Shown here piece after piece: positions 34,539-46,580 of a DNA stretch of 64,000 nucleotides. Where the stretch lies: the NCBI RefSeq assembly GCF_921293095.1, contig NC_060246.1, positions 111,518,941-111,582,940 of the forward strand, in the 5' to 3' direction. Under the pieces are notes generated by a model. That model searched no databases. It worked only from the letters and a program-made list of their open reading frames with translations, and was not told the origin of the DNA. Made by a program: the position numbers and the translations under genes. The number at the start of each line of letters is the position of its first letter. Positions within the stretch are counted from its first letter, which is position 1. The stretch is from Ischnura elegans (taxonomy: Eukaryota > Arthropoda > Insecta > Odonata > Coenagrionidae).

Positions 34539-35079
34539 ACAGAAAAACAACATTACCCTTCATTTGCCGGTAATGCTTCAAGCGCTTAGCATTGTTCTTT
34601 TGTTAGCGCATGGAGCGCGCTTTCCAAATGTTCAAAATTCTAGCATTCTTATCAACATAATATTGGACCATGAGATTGGACAATAATACGGTCGCAAGAA
34701 CATGAAGATACAACCTCTGCCACTTCCTCTGCTTATTTTCTCTCAGTGACCGAATCTGCTAAGAAATAAATGCGTTGAGTCATAATTTTAAAACATTTTG
34801 TCATTCAAAAAAATTTGGTATTAAATTTATTGAATCAACTGTATATATAATGTGGATTTTAAGAACGATTATTTTACTAAATGAAAACATTATGATTACT
34901 TCGTATTCGAACCCTCCCTAAACTTCAGCTCAACGAGCGTTGAATAGACGTAACCTTTAGCTAAGAGTTAATCGGGCATACGGGTATATGCAGCGTGATG
35001 GTACTATCGTTTTCAGTAATATGTAGGCACCAAAGAAACCCACTTTACTAATGGGGCCGGGTCGGTGAAAACTTGGAAG

Positions 35080-35117
35080 GTAAAAATCCATCTTCCCATG
35101 ACAAGCTCCTGAATTCC
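35080..35117. repeat. 38-bp templated insertion flanked by an 8-bp repeat
   Basis: A copy of the PIGQ leader segment 34501-34538 (37 of 38 identical) inserted in the foldback arm. It is bounded by TTGGAAGG at 35073-35080 and 35118-35125. Confidence 0.82.
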
Positions 35118-35291
35118 TTGGAAGGTAGGTTTGTGTCTCAGCTACGGAGCCACATCTACGAAATACGTAAACGGTGAGACCAAATATGAATCTTAAAAGA
35201 AAGGAAAAACAACATCACCGAAAGAAAACACACCGACAGCCCAACGTGAGCGTGGACGTGAGTTTCAGGGCATTTGCGCCCGGAGTTTGAC

Positions 35292-35554
35292 CAGTGGCGG
35301 ATACAGAAAAAACTCAAGGGGGGGGGGGGGGCGCAACATATCTTGAGTTGTCTTTACTTTTATCGTAATAAAATATGATCAAGTCACAGGCAAAGTATAT
35401 GAAAATTTTATTTAAAGTGATTTTAAACATGTAATTAACAATGTCATCTTATGATATAAAAAAGCTACAATTGTGGTTTTGCAATGTTCGGCAATACAGG
35501 CGGACCCGCAAGGGAGGGGGGGGGGGGGGCGCCCCCCATCTGTATCCGCCACTG
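35292..35554. mobile_element. hAT-superfamily MITE, 263 bp, with 8-bp target duplication
   Basis: The ends are CAGTGGCGGATACAGA and its exact complement. The perfect 8-bp target duplication AGTTTGAC lies at 35284-35291 and 35555-35562. Homopolymer G runs lie inside both ends (about 35320 and 35515). CAGTGGCGG termini with 8-bp duplications are diagnostic of hAT elements. The intact duplication suggests a fairly recent insertion into the older foldback. Confidence 0.92.
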
Positions 35555-35954
35555 AGTTTGACTCCTGTCTCGCTAGTCCGATTGCCCCAGCGTCCGTCCT
35601 CGAATCGGCTCTTGGCGTACAGGTGAGGAATGCAAGGTATCTCATGTGCCAACCTTCCAAGTTTTCACCGAACCGGCCCCATTAGTAAAGTGGGTTTCGT
35701 TGGTGTCTACATATTACTGAAAACGATTGTACCATCACGCTGCATATACCCATATGCCCAATTAACTCTTAGCCAAAGGTTACGTCTATTCAACGCTCGT
35801 GTCGCTTTTCCCGTGGTAGGCTAGTCTCTTGTTGTAGGCCAAATATGGATTCGGAAGCCTCGATACTCATTTTCACGGCCTTGGAAATTCCAACTGGGCC
35901 TAAGCATCAAGCTCATCGCTAACTCAGTTTCATAAGAGCGAAGCAATGTGATAA

Positions 35955-36000
35955 GCCGTTCAGTCACCGAGAGCGAAAACGTCGCGACGGAAAAGAGTGC
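35955..36000 (+). promoter_or_regulatory. Possible arthropod-type promoter (TCAGTC initiator)
   Basis: TCAGTC with the A at 35962 fits the arthropod initiator TCAGT and is followed by CG-rich sequence (GTCGCGACGG). No TATA box was seen about 30 bases upstream. It would drive the candidate exon 35962-36371. Confidence 0.3.
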
Positions 36001-36160
36001 GAAACACCTCGGGTATTTGAGTCTCCTTTAGTCTGTGCTTTGTGAATCGGGTGCTCGTGTGCGTGTGTTTTTGGGAGTGAATTATGCTTCATCGATTAAA
36101 CAGAATATTCGCCACATTCGCAAAAAACAACATTTAAATTTCCACGGTAAATGTTATTCA

Positions 36161-36371
36161 ATGGACTCTGATTTCAGCAAATTTTACTTGTCATCAAGCT
36201 TAGTGAATTCTCATGCAATACATCTTCGGTCAAACCTTGGGGGTTTGCTTGACATTAATCGGAATCATGGTGATCGGTTTTCATTCCGAAACGTTGATCC
36301 CGAATGGTTTGCAAAGCGATCAGAATTTGTTGTGCTTGAAAATTTTCATTCCGACGATGCGAACCCTCGTA
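36161..36371 (+). CDS. Candidate first coding exon of an unrecognised gene
   Basis: The ATG in context TTCAATGG opens MDSDFSKFYLSSSLVNSHAI and continues for 70 codons (LRSNLGGLLDINRN, EWFAKRSEFVVLENF) to a possible donor gta|gtgagt at 36372. The frame is open from 36035 and has non-simple, protein-like composition. A possible next exon is 36886-36960 (bounded by ttccgttaag and a GTAGGA donor). No family recognised; it could also be chance or a non-coding transcript. Confidence 0.3.
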
Positions 36372-36379
36372 GTGAGTAG

Positions 36380-38210
36380 TCCATTGCATTAGTACCATGT
36401 AAAGTCGTCGGAGTGAAAATCTATCCAGCAAAAAAATAAAAATCCGATTGCTTTGCTAACCAATGGGGATCAATCGTTCGGAATCTAAACCGATAGAAAT
36501 TATTCCGGTCAGTGTCAAGCACTCCTCCTCTGGGTTGATTTGATAAATTTACAATGGAAAGTAAAAAAGTGGGACAGTGATAGACACGCATTTCTTGAAA
36601 TTATCGCCTGAACCGTAAAATTAGTTCAGAATATTCATGCAAGGGTTTCTTCCGTTCTGAATGTTACGCATCTCACAAGCAGCATCTACTTATGTGATTT
36701 ACGAATTAATATTAAATTCTGCCGTTTCTTAAGCAATTCGCGTTTACCAGCAGTCATGGGGAGTGAGTTATGAAAGGTGTAAGGTGCATTTTGTTTACTA
36801 GTGACATTACTGTGGTTCAAACGCTGATCGGTGTGTTGTATGAATTGGTACTCATCATGATAGGTTCAATTTCCGTTAAGAGACAAGGAGTCCAAGTACC
36901 AAGTACCAACCAAGCTACCAACGCGAGTCCAAGGATAGCATCATCAAAGTCAACAGAGGTAGGACCTAATCCTTGAGAGTAATTGTAATTATTTATGTCA
37001 TTATGTCAATCGTGTAGTTATTTATGGCAATATTATATCCGTTTCATTATTCTGCGACGTTTGCCCATTGACCTTTACGTATGCGAGAACGACCACTAAG
37101 AAGCTTGGATTCCCACCAAAAATGTTGAACAATTTCTTCGTTACAAATTCTCTATATTGATTCATTTTCCCACGGAAATTCCATTATCACCAGTAAAATT
37201 TTTGTGACTTTTCGATAAATGATCAATAACCATTACGAAAAATGTTGATTTAAATCCTCACTTTTAATTATCAACCGACCCATGTTTCAACAAGACACAT
37301 AATAATCACCTGTGTTACACTTTGCCAGTTATGTGAAGTAGAAGGTTGTTGTCGAAAAAAAGTTGAAGGTGGAAAAGGGGGGGATTGGAGTTAGATGAAG
37401 GTCATGTAAGTAGGAAGGAAGGAACGTGAGTTGATGTCAAAGACTGATAAAGCGGCTGGGGCTGTAAACACTATGACAATACCCTGAAATCTACTTCTTG
37501 AACCGATTTTTTAAAAATACATAACTTTTTCGGGTAGGGCTAAAATATTTTTACTGTTAGGTCGTTCAAGTCCCGTATGATCCTGCTCAAGTAGGATAAA
37601 TGCTTTACATTTGGCCTTTGTGATCAGCACTTTATATTGAACTGGTGATAATGCTTTCCCCACAGAATTTGGTTTCATTATGTCCTTCCCAAATCCATCT
37701 CAAGCTTTTTCATCGTTCACTATTTTATACACCTCATATAGCCTGCTCCTTCATGGGTTGGAGGAGGTTTGCTTTGGCGACCATCCCACTGGAGGCATGA
37801 ACCTATGCCACCTCTATGACATGCATGTCGTAAGCGCCAAATCGATGGATTGCCTTCGACCCGAAAGCGAAGGGGCGCGTCTTCCTCCGACAGGGACCTT
37901 TCACCACCCACCCTCCATATGCATCAAAGCACTCAGGGCGGCGCCATCTTACCTTCCCATTCCAACTCCAGATTGGGCAGTGTAATCCCCTCTCCCCCCC
38001 TCGCTCTTCCCCAAAAGCCTTCTTAAGATCCTCTTCCCCCCCTGCCCGCTCGCATCCACCGCGAATCCCCTCCTCAAGTATTCATTAGGTCCCGAATCAA
38101 TGGAAGGCACGTCGGCTTGGTGGGATTTGCACACGATAATTTGGCCCAAAACACTTCGCCACTAAAGGTGTATATACCAACGTATACTTAGTACTATCTA
38201 CTGCTTATCA
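36380..38210. other. Gene-poor stretch
   Basis: No supported exon apart from the speculative one near 36886-36960. About 37750-38130 is richer in C/G, but no repeat ends or conserved protein were identified. Confidence 0.4.
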
Positions 38211-38216
38211 GCGCAT

Positions 38217-38439
38217 GGGCGTACTCAGCGAGGGGCAGCTGCCCCACCCTAGAATAAAAAATCGCAAATGTCTTAACGGAAAATAATATTTTTCGAGCAA
38301 ATAATTTTTAAAACTAATAAAGGGCTGTTACAGTTTCCTTAAAATGTTGACTTCATTCACCTCTTCCATACTTAAATTTTACCCACCACTTGAACAACCA
38401 TGGCTTGCCCCCCCCCCAGTTTTGATCCTGGGTACGCCC
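38217..38439. mobile_element. Probable MITE with GGGCGTACYCAG ends
   Basis: The ends GGGCGTACTCAG and CTGGGTACGCCC are inverted with one mismatch (11 of 12), 223 bp apart, with G/C-rich runs just inside both. No clear target duplication. Confidence 0.48.
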
Positions 38440-39073
38440 TTGAATCCGCGCGCCGCTTCAAAGTGGGTGTGTCAAGACACCAGACGTTTACAAAACAAAT
38501 AAAGAAGGAGCATGTTAGTGTCGAATTAAGAGATCGGCCACCCCCGAAATTTGTGGTAAAATTGGTACGATGATAATCTTTAACAGGACGCATGCTTCCC
38601 TCTGATAGGATAGGTATTTTTTGGAGACCGAATAACTGTAAATGTTTTTAGTATAATAATTAAAATTGGCTTTTGGTAAAATTAAATAACGTTGGTGTAA
38701 AACTGTAAAATTATTTCTACTGTCTTGAAAGTGCCAGGGCAAGCTGATAGTAGGCCCTGTTTAACACAATTACCTGTATCTAAAATACTAAAAAATGGAT
38801 CTGAGAAAGTAATTTGAAGGTAACATTACCAAATTTGAGCCACTGGCAAATTTTGAAAACGGTCTTTTTTACGTAATCTGAAAATTTCAAGATAAATTTA
38901 GCATTACTTAGTTGCTAGTGATCTTTCGCCAAGAATGACCGGTCGAGCGGTAGGAATACGTCTTCTTAAGTGACTCTCAAATTAAAGTTTTTATTTCGCC
39001 AGCTGAGCAAAAAGGGTTTAAAAAATTATTGATGAATATCGTAAAAACACTCGTCTACGCATACCAGACAACA

Positions 39074-39318
39074 TATCGATGGCTAAGTTCTAACAGTTCG
39101 TATCTAAAAAATAGCAACTTTTCAGGAGAGCAAAATAACGATTGATTTTTTTACTTGTACGCTGAAATTAAAAACCAAAAGTTCATAAAACTGAAAAAGA
39201 AGCATTCATTTGCAAACAAATCGTTGTTTTTGCTTGTATTTTATGTTTTTCATGTTATTACACGTGTCTCAAACCGGCCGAATTTGAGATACGTGTTGTT
39301 AGAACTTAGCCATCGATA
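39074..39318. repeat. Inverted repeat, 245 bp
   Basis: TATCGATGGCTAAGTTCTAA at the left end (39074) and its complement at the right end (to 39318) form arms of about 32 bp with a few mismatches around an AT-rich loop of about 180 bp. Probably a MITE; target duplication unclear. Confidence 0.65.
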
Positions 39319-39668
39319 GTGTTATCGCTAAGAGATATTGCATACCACCAAGGAGAGAAAAGAACCACCACCATCCCCAAAATGACGACCATAATTCGCC
39401 CCTCGTGATCGTTGGACTAACTTGACTACTTCCTAGTTATAATTATGATAATTTTTTATAGCATTCATCTAAGTCCTTCAGTCCTGCTCAGGGGAGAAAG
39501 AATTCCTATACTTATTCGCAGGCCCGAAACTACTTGGGTGGGGCTGAGGAGGTAGGTGCCACGGGTGGCAGATTTCAGGGGGCGGTAAAAATCTCTGATC
39601 TTTGCCCCCCCACTTTGACCTCGACTCATAATTGCTCAATCAATCTATGCTTAGCACATATAAGTACT

Positions 39669-39790
39669 TCGAGTTTCCAGCGGCTCCCTGTGGAATTCGT
39701 GTAAAAGCTGTGTGACTGTGTGACCTTTTCTGCTCGCTCGTAGCAGTTTTTGACGAATCGCCTTCCTTTGTTTTTAAACATTGTGTTCAA
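39669..39790 (-). mobile_element. LINE C-terminal fragment (same family as 51257-51720)
   Basis: Shares GAGTTTCCAGCGGCTCCC and GTAGCAGTTTTTGACGAA, then GCCTTCCTTTGT, with the fragment at 51257-51720. There they encode the KAARFVKNYYGR and GWEPLETRR motifs. Heavily decayed. Confidence 0.62.
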
Positions 39791-42616
39791 GGATTATGTC
39801 TTTTTGCGTAGGAAGTATAACTGTCCCCATGTATACGCCGAGGATAAGAGTTGAAGCGAAGGTGAGATGAAGTCAATGTCTGGTGGTTACGATAACTTCA
39901 AACATATCGTGTGGAGCACATATATTAGCAAGAATTTGGTGGCAGATCTCTGAAGAAGCTTGGAATCATGGAGTGAATTGTGGGAAGGTATTCGGATGAG
40001 AAATTGAATTAGAGGTGCTACTTGGCCCCCGCAACCCGCGAAATAAATAAAATAGAAAGCTGCGTGATTCATTAAAAACCACAACGAGTGAATAGAAAGT
40101 TTTGCATAGCTTCAACATGAGTTAAGCTGGGAGGGACGGAAGACGTGAAGGCCGCGTTCTGGGCTGACTGTTTGACCAATTTAGATCAGGCATTTATCAG
40201 AGCAGCGCGTTTGGCAAAATCTTGTAATCACACTATGGTTCCAAAACCGTCAGAAACGATAAAGTAAGAGAGATTTTTTGTCAAAAGGATGGGAATAGGA
40301 ATACTTTTCCTTCCGAAAAATAAATGACGCCAGTAAATACTTTGCCGATCTTATCTCAGAAAATCAAATTTCTCATCATACCCTGCTAATATTTTTCCAT
40401 TATATTTTGCGTTATATTATATTTGTCTGACAGGGAAGCCGTTGGTAATGTAACAACTCCCATCGAACGCTGAATGAGGCGGGTTGGGGGTAGTGTGAAG
40501 GCATACTGTAGTTATAAATGCAGTAATGGTGGTAAATTATAAATGGAAATGATAAAGACACACTATGAAAAATGACAATAAGCTTGAACTAACCTATTTA
40601 ATATATTTCTATTTAAGCTCATTGATTCAGATGTATTCCGCCTCAATATAGTAGCGTTTATTATCATAACTGGCCTGATAAATGTAGCAAACCTGCCTAA
40701 GGCTTAAATTTTGTTATGCTGGGAAAAAGAGAGTGGACATCCATAGCAAATGCTAACTTGTGCCCAATACTTTTAGAAATCCGCTGACTCCTCCCGAATT
40801 CCTGCGACGTGTCTCTCATGGCGGTCTATTGACCCTGTGAGCGCGTTGAACTTGCTTGGTTTTTGTGTCAACCCTCTCAGGGGCGGCAGGGGTTGGGAGG
40901 AGTGTACATGGGCCCTTGGCCCTCAATCCCCACTTACTATGCATGTTCTCCTCGCCTAAGTGATAGGGTGACACAGGCAGACCTCTTGTATCCGTTTTTT
41001 TTTAATCGAGACTACTGTGCCAGCAACTCAGTCAGGAAGTGATTCCTTTAACTTGCCCTGTTTAGAGTAAGGTCTTGGAGAGTTTCGTATAAAGCAATTG
41101 GTACGCGGCTGTAAGACGTTACGGGAATATTACCTCAGTGAGTCCTCCAAGTTAATGTGTTCATATTTGGGATGCAGTTTAATGTTGAAAAGGGTCTATT
41201 ATGAAGTTTGAAGGCGGAAATTTAAGCTTTAAACTGTCGCCATTTCCTGAAAAATACGATGTAAAATCGGTCGTCTTTTTTTCGAATTTCCTGACGCACT
41301 GCTTGTTTATGACTTCTTTTTGATCTACACACTGTAGAGTCTTATCAGGGATCTCCACAATCGCAAAAATATCCACCTTTCACCATGGTCTATATTGCAT
41401 ATGTCGTGAATATTTCAAGATGATAGTTTCGTTTTGAACAAGCAATGTGCCGGAAAACCAAGAAATAATAGATACCACTGGCCGAGATGAATTAGAACGT
41501 CCTCATAACGACACATGAGCCAGTACAAAGTAATATGTAATGTCTCATGTAAAGAACCGATACAGGTACTATTTTGAGAACTTTTCCATCATTTCTGTAA
41601 AAGACAAAATACTCGTTAATTAAATTTTCCACACTCTTAATTAAAAACTCTGACTCATGTTTTGATAGTAAGCATTCACAATGAAGGTGCCAAACAGCAG
41701 CACCGCAATACAGGGCGTTTCAGGAGAAATACTTCAGGAGTCGGCAGGGGAGACAATGTAAAGTTGTTTTCGTCCTGTAACCATGGGTTCGCAACTACTT
41801 AGCTACTTGGGATGAACTTTGCAGTTACCATGAAAACGGTATTTCTCAGGTATTTCCTGAGAAACACCGTTTCCTTTTTTTTTCCTTTTCGGCATGTTAT
41901 TTAATACTATGGATTTTTAATGACATCAAATAATTAAGGTTGAACGAAAATGAGTGATTATAATTGTCTGAAACAATCTCAAAATGGGTGAGATTGCGCA
42001 ATGCTATTGTCGATATTCACTCAAAGCTCTCGTGCCTTTAATTCCGAGAATATACGATTAAAATATTCACTTATAGCAAAATTTACGAGTTAAATTACTC
42101 CATAATACGGGTTATTCTTGATAATGCCTCCCATGCTAATGAACTGAAAGTTTGAAGATTATTGCGTAAGTCATAATCAAGCTGTGCATCTGGAAATTGT
42201 AAACAGAGAGGACCAGTTGTATTTTATCTTTTTCTTTACATATTAGTTCATAGTTTAAAACTTACATAGTCGTATTTAAATTTCAGTCCAGGCCCTTGTC
42301 AAATCTGACTTGTATCTCAAATCAGGAGCGCGTATGAGAAAGGACCGTCCGAGGGGGACAAGATGTATTTCGACCCCCCCAAAATGTAGAAAATAAGAAA
42401 AATATTAATGAGGTAGGAATCTGAATTTAAATTTTATTGAATGAATCATGCTCGGGCGTATGGTCGAGGATTAGAGTAATACTTCGTCACGTATGTATTA
42501 TTTTTACTATGTATTTTAATATGGAGTGCCTTTACTTGAGATTGAGTTAACCTAAATTTACGTCAATCTTGGCTACCCCTCTGTTATTGATCCATCATCT
42601 TTAAATATTCCTAAAT
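39791..42616. other. Gene-poor stretch with one possible small element
   Basis: No coding exon recognised. At 41710-41871 the left end ACAGGGCGTTTCAGGAG and the reversed right end (ACGGTGTTTCTCAGGA) are loosely similar and may mark a 160-bp MITE. The C/G-rich phrase near 42340-42380 resembles a transposon edge but has no partner. Confidence 0.35.
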
Positions 42617-42847
42617 GCCTGTTTACACGGTACATTAACACGCACGGGTTAATGTCTAAATGTATGAACGCGAAAATGAGCGCCAAAATTCACCGTGTAA
42701 CCACCCAACTTGTGCGAAGGCATGCACAGAAAACAGAACCTGTTCTAATTTGGTTCATGCATTCGTGCATGTTCCGTTCCGGTCCACAAAAATCATTCAC
42801 GAAAACAGACATTTACTCGTACGTGTTAATGTATCGTGTAAACAGGC
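42617..42847. mobile_element. Terminal-inverted-repeat MITE, 231 bp
   Basis: The left end GCCTGTTTACACGGTACATT pairs with the right end ATGTATCGTGTAAACAGGC; the arms continue through ACACG with few mismatches. The right flank is CTTAAG, as in the 12786-12974 element, suggesting a TTAA-targeting family, but the left TTAA is not preserved. Confidence 0.75.
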
Positions 42848-44252
42848 CTTAAGAAACATTAGCCAGGGGACTTCACTGAGATAGAGTGGCGTTCTGTATC
42901 GGGGAAAACTCAGTGTTAAGAGCTGCTAATGGTAGTCCCCTCAAGGATGAATATATCGGAGGAGGAACGATTCCCTTGGCACCCCTCCCGGAATGAGGAT
43001 TTACATACGTCACCCTCTCAAATAAAAACAGTGTGTCTCGGAGAAAACACTGAGGTAAAATTATCATGTTAGAATTACAGGCCAATGATGGCAAGAACAC
43101 AGTTCATAATCCCAGAAAAGTTCATCATGGTTGAGTAAGTGCAATCAAGTATTACGTGCGGAAATACAGACATGTTGAGTGGAAGTGATGTGTCACTTCC
43201 TGTCAACATGTCTAAAGCCATTGAGAAAATGATCTAAACTGATTCAGCACTTGGCCAGAGAGTTTGCTTCACAGTGATGATTGAGATCCAGGTCAGTGGA
43301 GTACTGGTTGTTTCGATTCTTTGCCCCTTCCACGTATATGAGTTCGAGATATTATTATCAACCAAAAACACCTGTAATCGGGGCGCATCATGACCGAAGG
43401 CAGTTCCAAAATAAAATTCAGCCATTCTAAATAGATCAAAGAAAGATAATTATTGAAAACATTGTAGAATTTCTCGTCTTTGGAGTATTATTCCTCCTTC
43501 TAATACGTAAAAGTTATGTTGTGTACTTTTTCAATTGACTTCCGCAGAATAGATATGTAACTAAAATGATATTTGCATACTTATTTCAAGACTTTTGCTA
43601 GGCTTGTAAAGACTGAGTTTTGGTGCGGTGCTCAATGCAATTATAGGTCACAAAGTGAGTCTTGGGTTAAGGAGTATTGGGAGCTCCGTGGTCCATTTTC
43701 AGTGGCATATTATGCCATATCTTCATGAAGAGAAAAGTAAAACGATAACTAATACATGAAAAAGGAAAAATAGCTTTACGATTTTTCTCTATCAATAAGA
43801 TATATTTTAAGTCTGGTAAGTTTCCGAGTTCGTGGGAAAAAGTTGGCAAATTCAAGTGACAAAAAGAAAAAAAAACATGGACTTTAGTTACGAGCTATTT
43901 CTATGTTTTCCATAATTATATCCTCAATATCCTTAGGAAGACTAAATATTTTAAAATATAATGAAAGATATATAATATTTTTGTGGAAAATTGCAAATCA
44001 TCTTTCATTATGAATCAATTCCAATCCATCTCGCTTGATTCCTCGAATTTTATATTTTAAAATATTGTGTCCACCTACGAATATTCCCCGATTTAGCAAT
44101 ATATTTTACCATTTATTTTACTTTCATGATATTATTTGGTGTCTCTCTGCAAATTAAAATTACAAATTCAATAGTTTCAGGCGAAAAATTATGAAAAACC
44201 TTCATGATTATTCAGAAAAGAAAAGCAATGGCTGGTGTAGAAATTATTTAAA

Positions 44253-44383
44253 GATGCGATCGATTTCGATACAAAGTATCATCATCAGGAACTTATCATA
44301 GCAATAATTTCTAATGATATCTACAATACAGAATCTATGGTAATTGCCTGATGATAAAAATTTGTATCGAAACCGGTCGCATC
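44253..44383. repeat. Inverted repeat, 131 bp
   Basis: The left arm GATGCGATCGATTTCGATAC, running on to ATCATCATCAGG, pairs with the right arm CCTGATGATAAA...GTATCGAAACCGGTCGCATC. Arms of about 37 bp with a short AT-rich loop. Confidence 0.78.
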
Positions 44384-46015
44384 AATACTATATGTGAAAC
44401 ATACGTAATTAAATATGGCTCTCACGTCTTAACTTAAATTGCGATACCATTATAATTGTTGAGGGATTAACAATAGATACGATTCACTCTTAACAGCCTT
44501 TTACCTTTATTGCTCTTTATACGTCCAATACGTGCTCAGGAATTTGTCATTTACCTATGCTGACATTTTTATGATTAACCTTTCACGAGAATGCGGTAAT
44601 TTAAAGATATTATGACCCCCAATGAGCTGTAGCTTCTATCTCTTATCAGAGCGTTTTTTTTAAGTGAAAGGATTTTCGTGGAAACAGAAACGACGCAAAT
44701 GGTCTCTCTTTCTAAGAAATCAATAAAAGTCGCGATGTATCTGGCGAGTTTTCCATTATATCATTACCCAACACGCATAAAAATATAATTACATACAAAT
44801 GATTTGTAGCATTCTCGGCTAATGAGGCCGGGGAGCTCTTTTCGTGCTGTTCATTCTTTGATACAATGTATTTCTGCCGACGTTTTAAGGCATGGGCTTC
44901 TTTATTAGGACATCCAAAGTGGAAATTCATTACTCGTATCGAGAAATGTCGGATGTAACAAAATGTGATTTGTTATTATAGAAAGCAAACAGAAATAACC
45001 AGTCCCCAATTACGGCCCTAATTCATGGGAAATAAAAATAAGACTTTGTAAGATTCCTTTTAAAAAGTGGTACCTATTTATTATTTTCAGGAAATGAAAG
45101 ATTTCACATATAACCTGAAGTTATAAGTTATATTGTGGCTTAAATTAGTAAGCGTAATTTCGCCCTATCCTAATAAATCAAATAATTATCGTCCATACAA
45201 AGATAATTTTGCCATAGATATACTTTGTTCATTGATTGTATGCGATGTCCATGAAATATGATTCCTAGACTGCACGGATGCTCCTGAACCCACCGAAGGC
45301 TTTTGGGGGATTAACCTGCATTTTATATAAAATAGAAGTGCATTTCTTTTATGAATATTTTTTATAATTAACAAAGGCAGACATATTGTTTGTTTACTTG
45401 CTTCTGCCTATTCTCCAAAACTATTTCCTTTATATTTCCTTTCACGAAATTATTAGTTCCCAACTCTGAGAAATATATCTTTGCTAGTAGTTTTTGATTG
45501 CAGTTCGATATTTGGGTGACTATAGAAGAAATTTGTAATATAATCAAATAGAATACTTTATACTTTAATGGAAACATAATTCAGTCAACTGTCAATTAAC
45601 CAACAAACGAAGTTATAATTCCATGATTTTGTGTTTTCCACAATGGTTCGAGTGTTCATAGTCCACTGACATTAAAACCTGTGATCTATGAGGTTATGAA
45701 AATCTTTATTGAACTGTGGAATTTTAACCCTGATTGCTCCTTGGGATTTGGGGAATATAATTATGGCAAATAGCATCGATAAGGTTTCATTTTGGCGGAA
45801 ATAAAATGCGTAAGCAAAATAATGTTTAAGTCACCAAAGTAACTCATAGCGACAACGGTCTTCACTCCAAGACACCTTTAACCAACCGTAAATTGGCGAT
45901 GGGGAAGGAGATAATATTTATGGTGGGGAGCATATGGGGAGGAGTCGATATGCGAATAATAATATCCATCCATCCATCCAATAAGTAAAAATAATCCATC
46001 CGCATTTCGGGAAGA
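44384..46015. other. Gene-poor AT-rich stretch
   Basis: No exon or element recognised. A short (ATCC)n run lies at about 45963-45980. Confidence 0.45.
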
Positions 46016-46580
46016 AGCTGTAGCCAATCATGTGGTAGCCATTGTTGAGAAAGATTTCGGTTCTCCTCCGTCAGTTTTTTTGTTTCCTTATGGGGAAGCG
46101 GTTGGCGCTGAGATCAGTGAGGGGGTGGAGGATTTGCCGATCGGACGGTCAAATTGGAGCCGGCATTTACAAGGGACAATGGACGGAGCTCCATTCAATC
46201 CGCGCAATGCCCGGTTGGCTCTTTTTTCCTTTTGGCCGCGTAGATATATACGGAAACCACTCGAGCGGTAATTGGATGCGAGGCGTTAATTCATAAGGGA
46301 CTATCAATGGGTGACGAGGTCGGCGTGAATCGGAGGATCCGTGACCCCACGGCATTTGGCCGTGGCTCGGATCAATTTGACCTCTAACGGGCAAAAGAGG
46401 AAATGCGCGCGAGTCCCAGAGGATCGAAGATGAAAAAAAGCGCATCGCGAGATCGCGTTTCAGTTATTCAGTTTTTCAATCCATTTCGTATCGGTCGTGA
46501 AACAGGATTACAGAGGAGAATGCATTTCCGAGCGGTGAAAAGCGGAAAATCTGACTGAGATATATGCGCGCGTCTGTGCT
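46016..46580. other. GC-richer island of unknown role
   Basis: About 550 bases stand out from the AT-rich surroundings, with many CpGs and repeated TCGCGA/GATCGCG words near 46440-46460. Open frames on both strands reflect composition; none has a recognisable domain. It could be a promoter or enhancer or an unrecognised first exon. No repeat ends were seen. Confidence 0.3.

Larger units (their letters stand above)
34933..35800. mobile_element. Foldback element with 149-bp arms
   Basis: Arms at 34933-35081 and 35653-35800 are inverted copies (from ACGAGCGTTG inwards to ACTTGGAAG) with only a few differences. The loop holds a nested hAT MITE (35292-35554), and a 38-bp insertion interrupts the inner edge of the left arm. 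A third partial copy of the arm is at 53165-53265. It lies just upstream of PIGQ and of the candidate + strand transcript at 35962. Confidence 0.82.
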
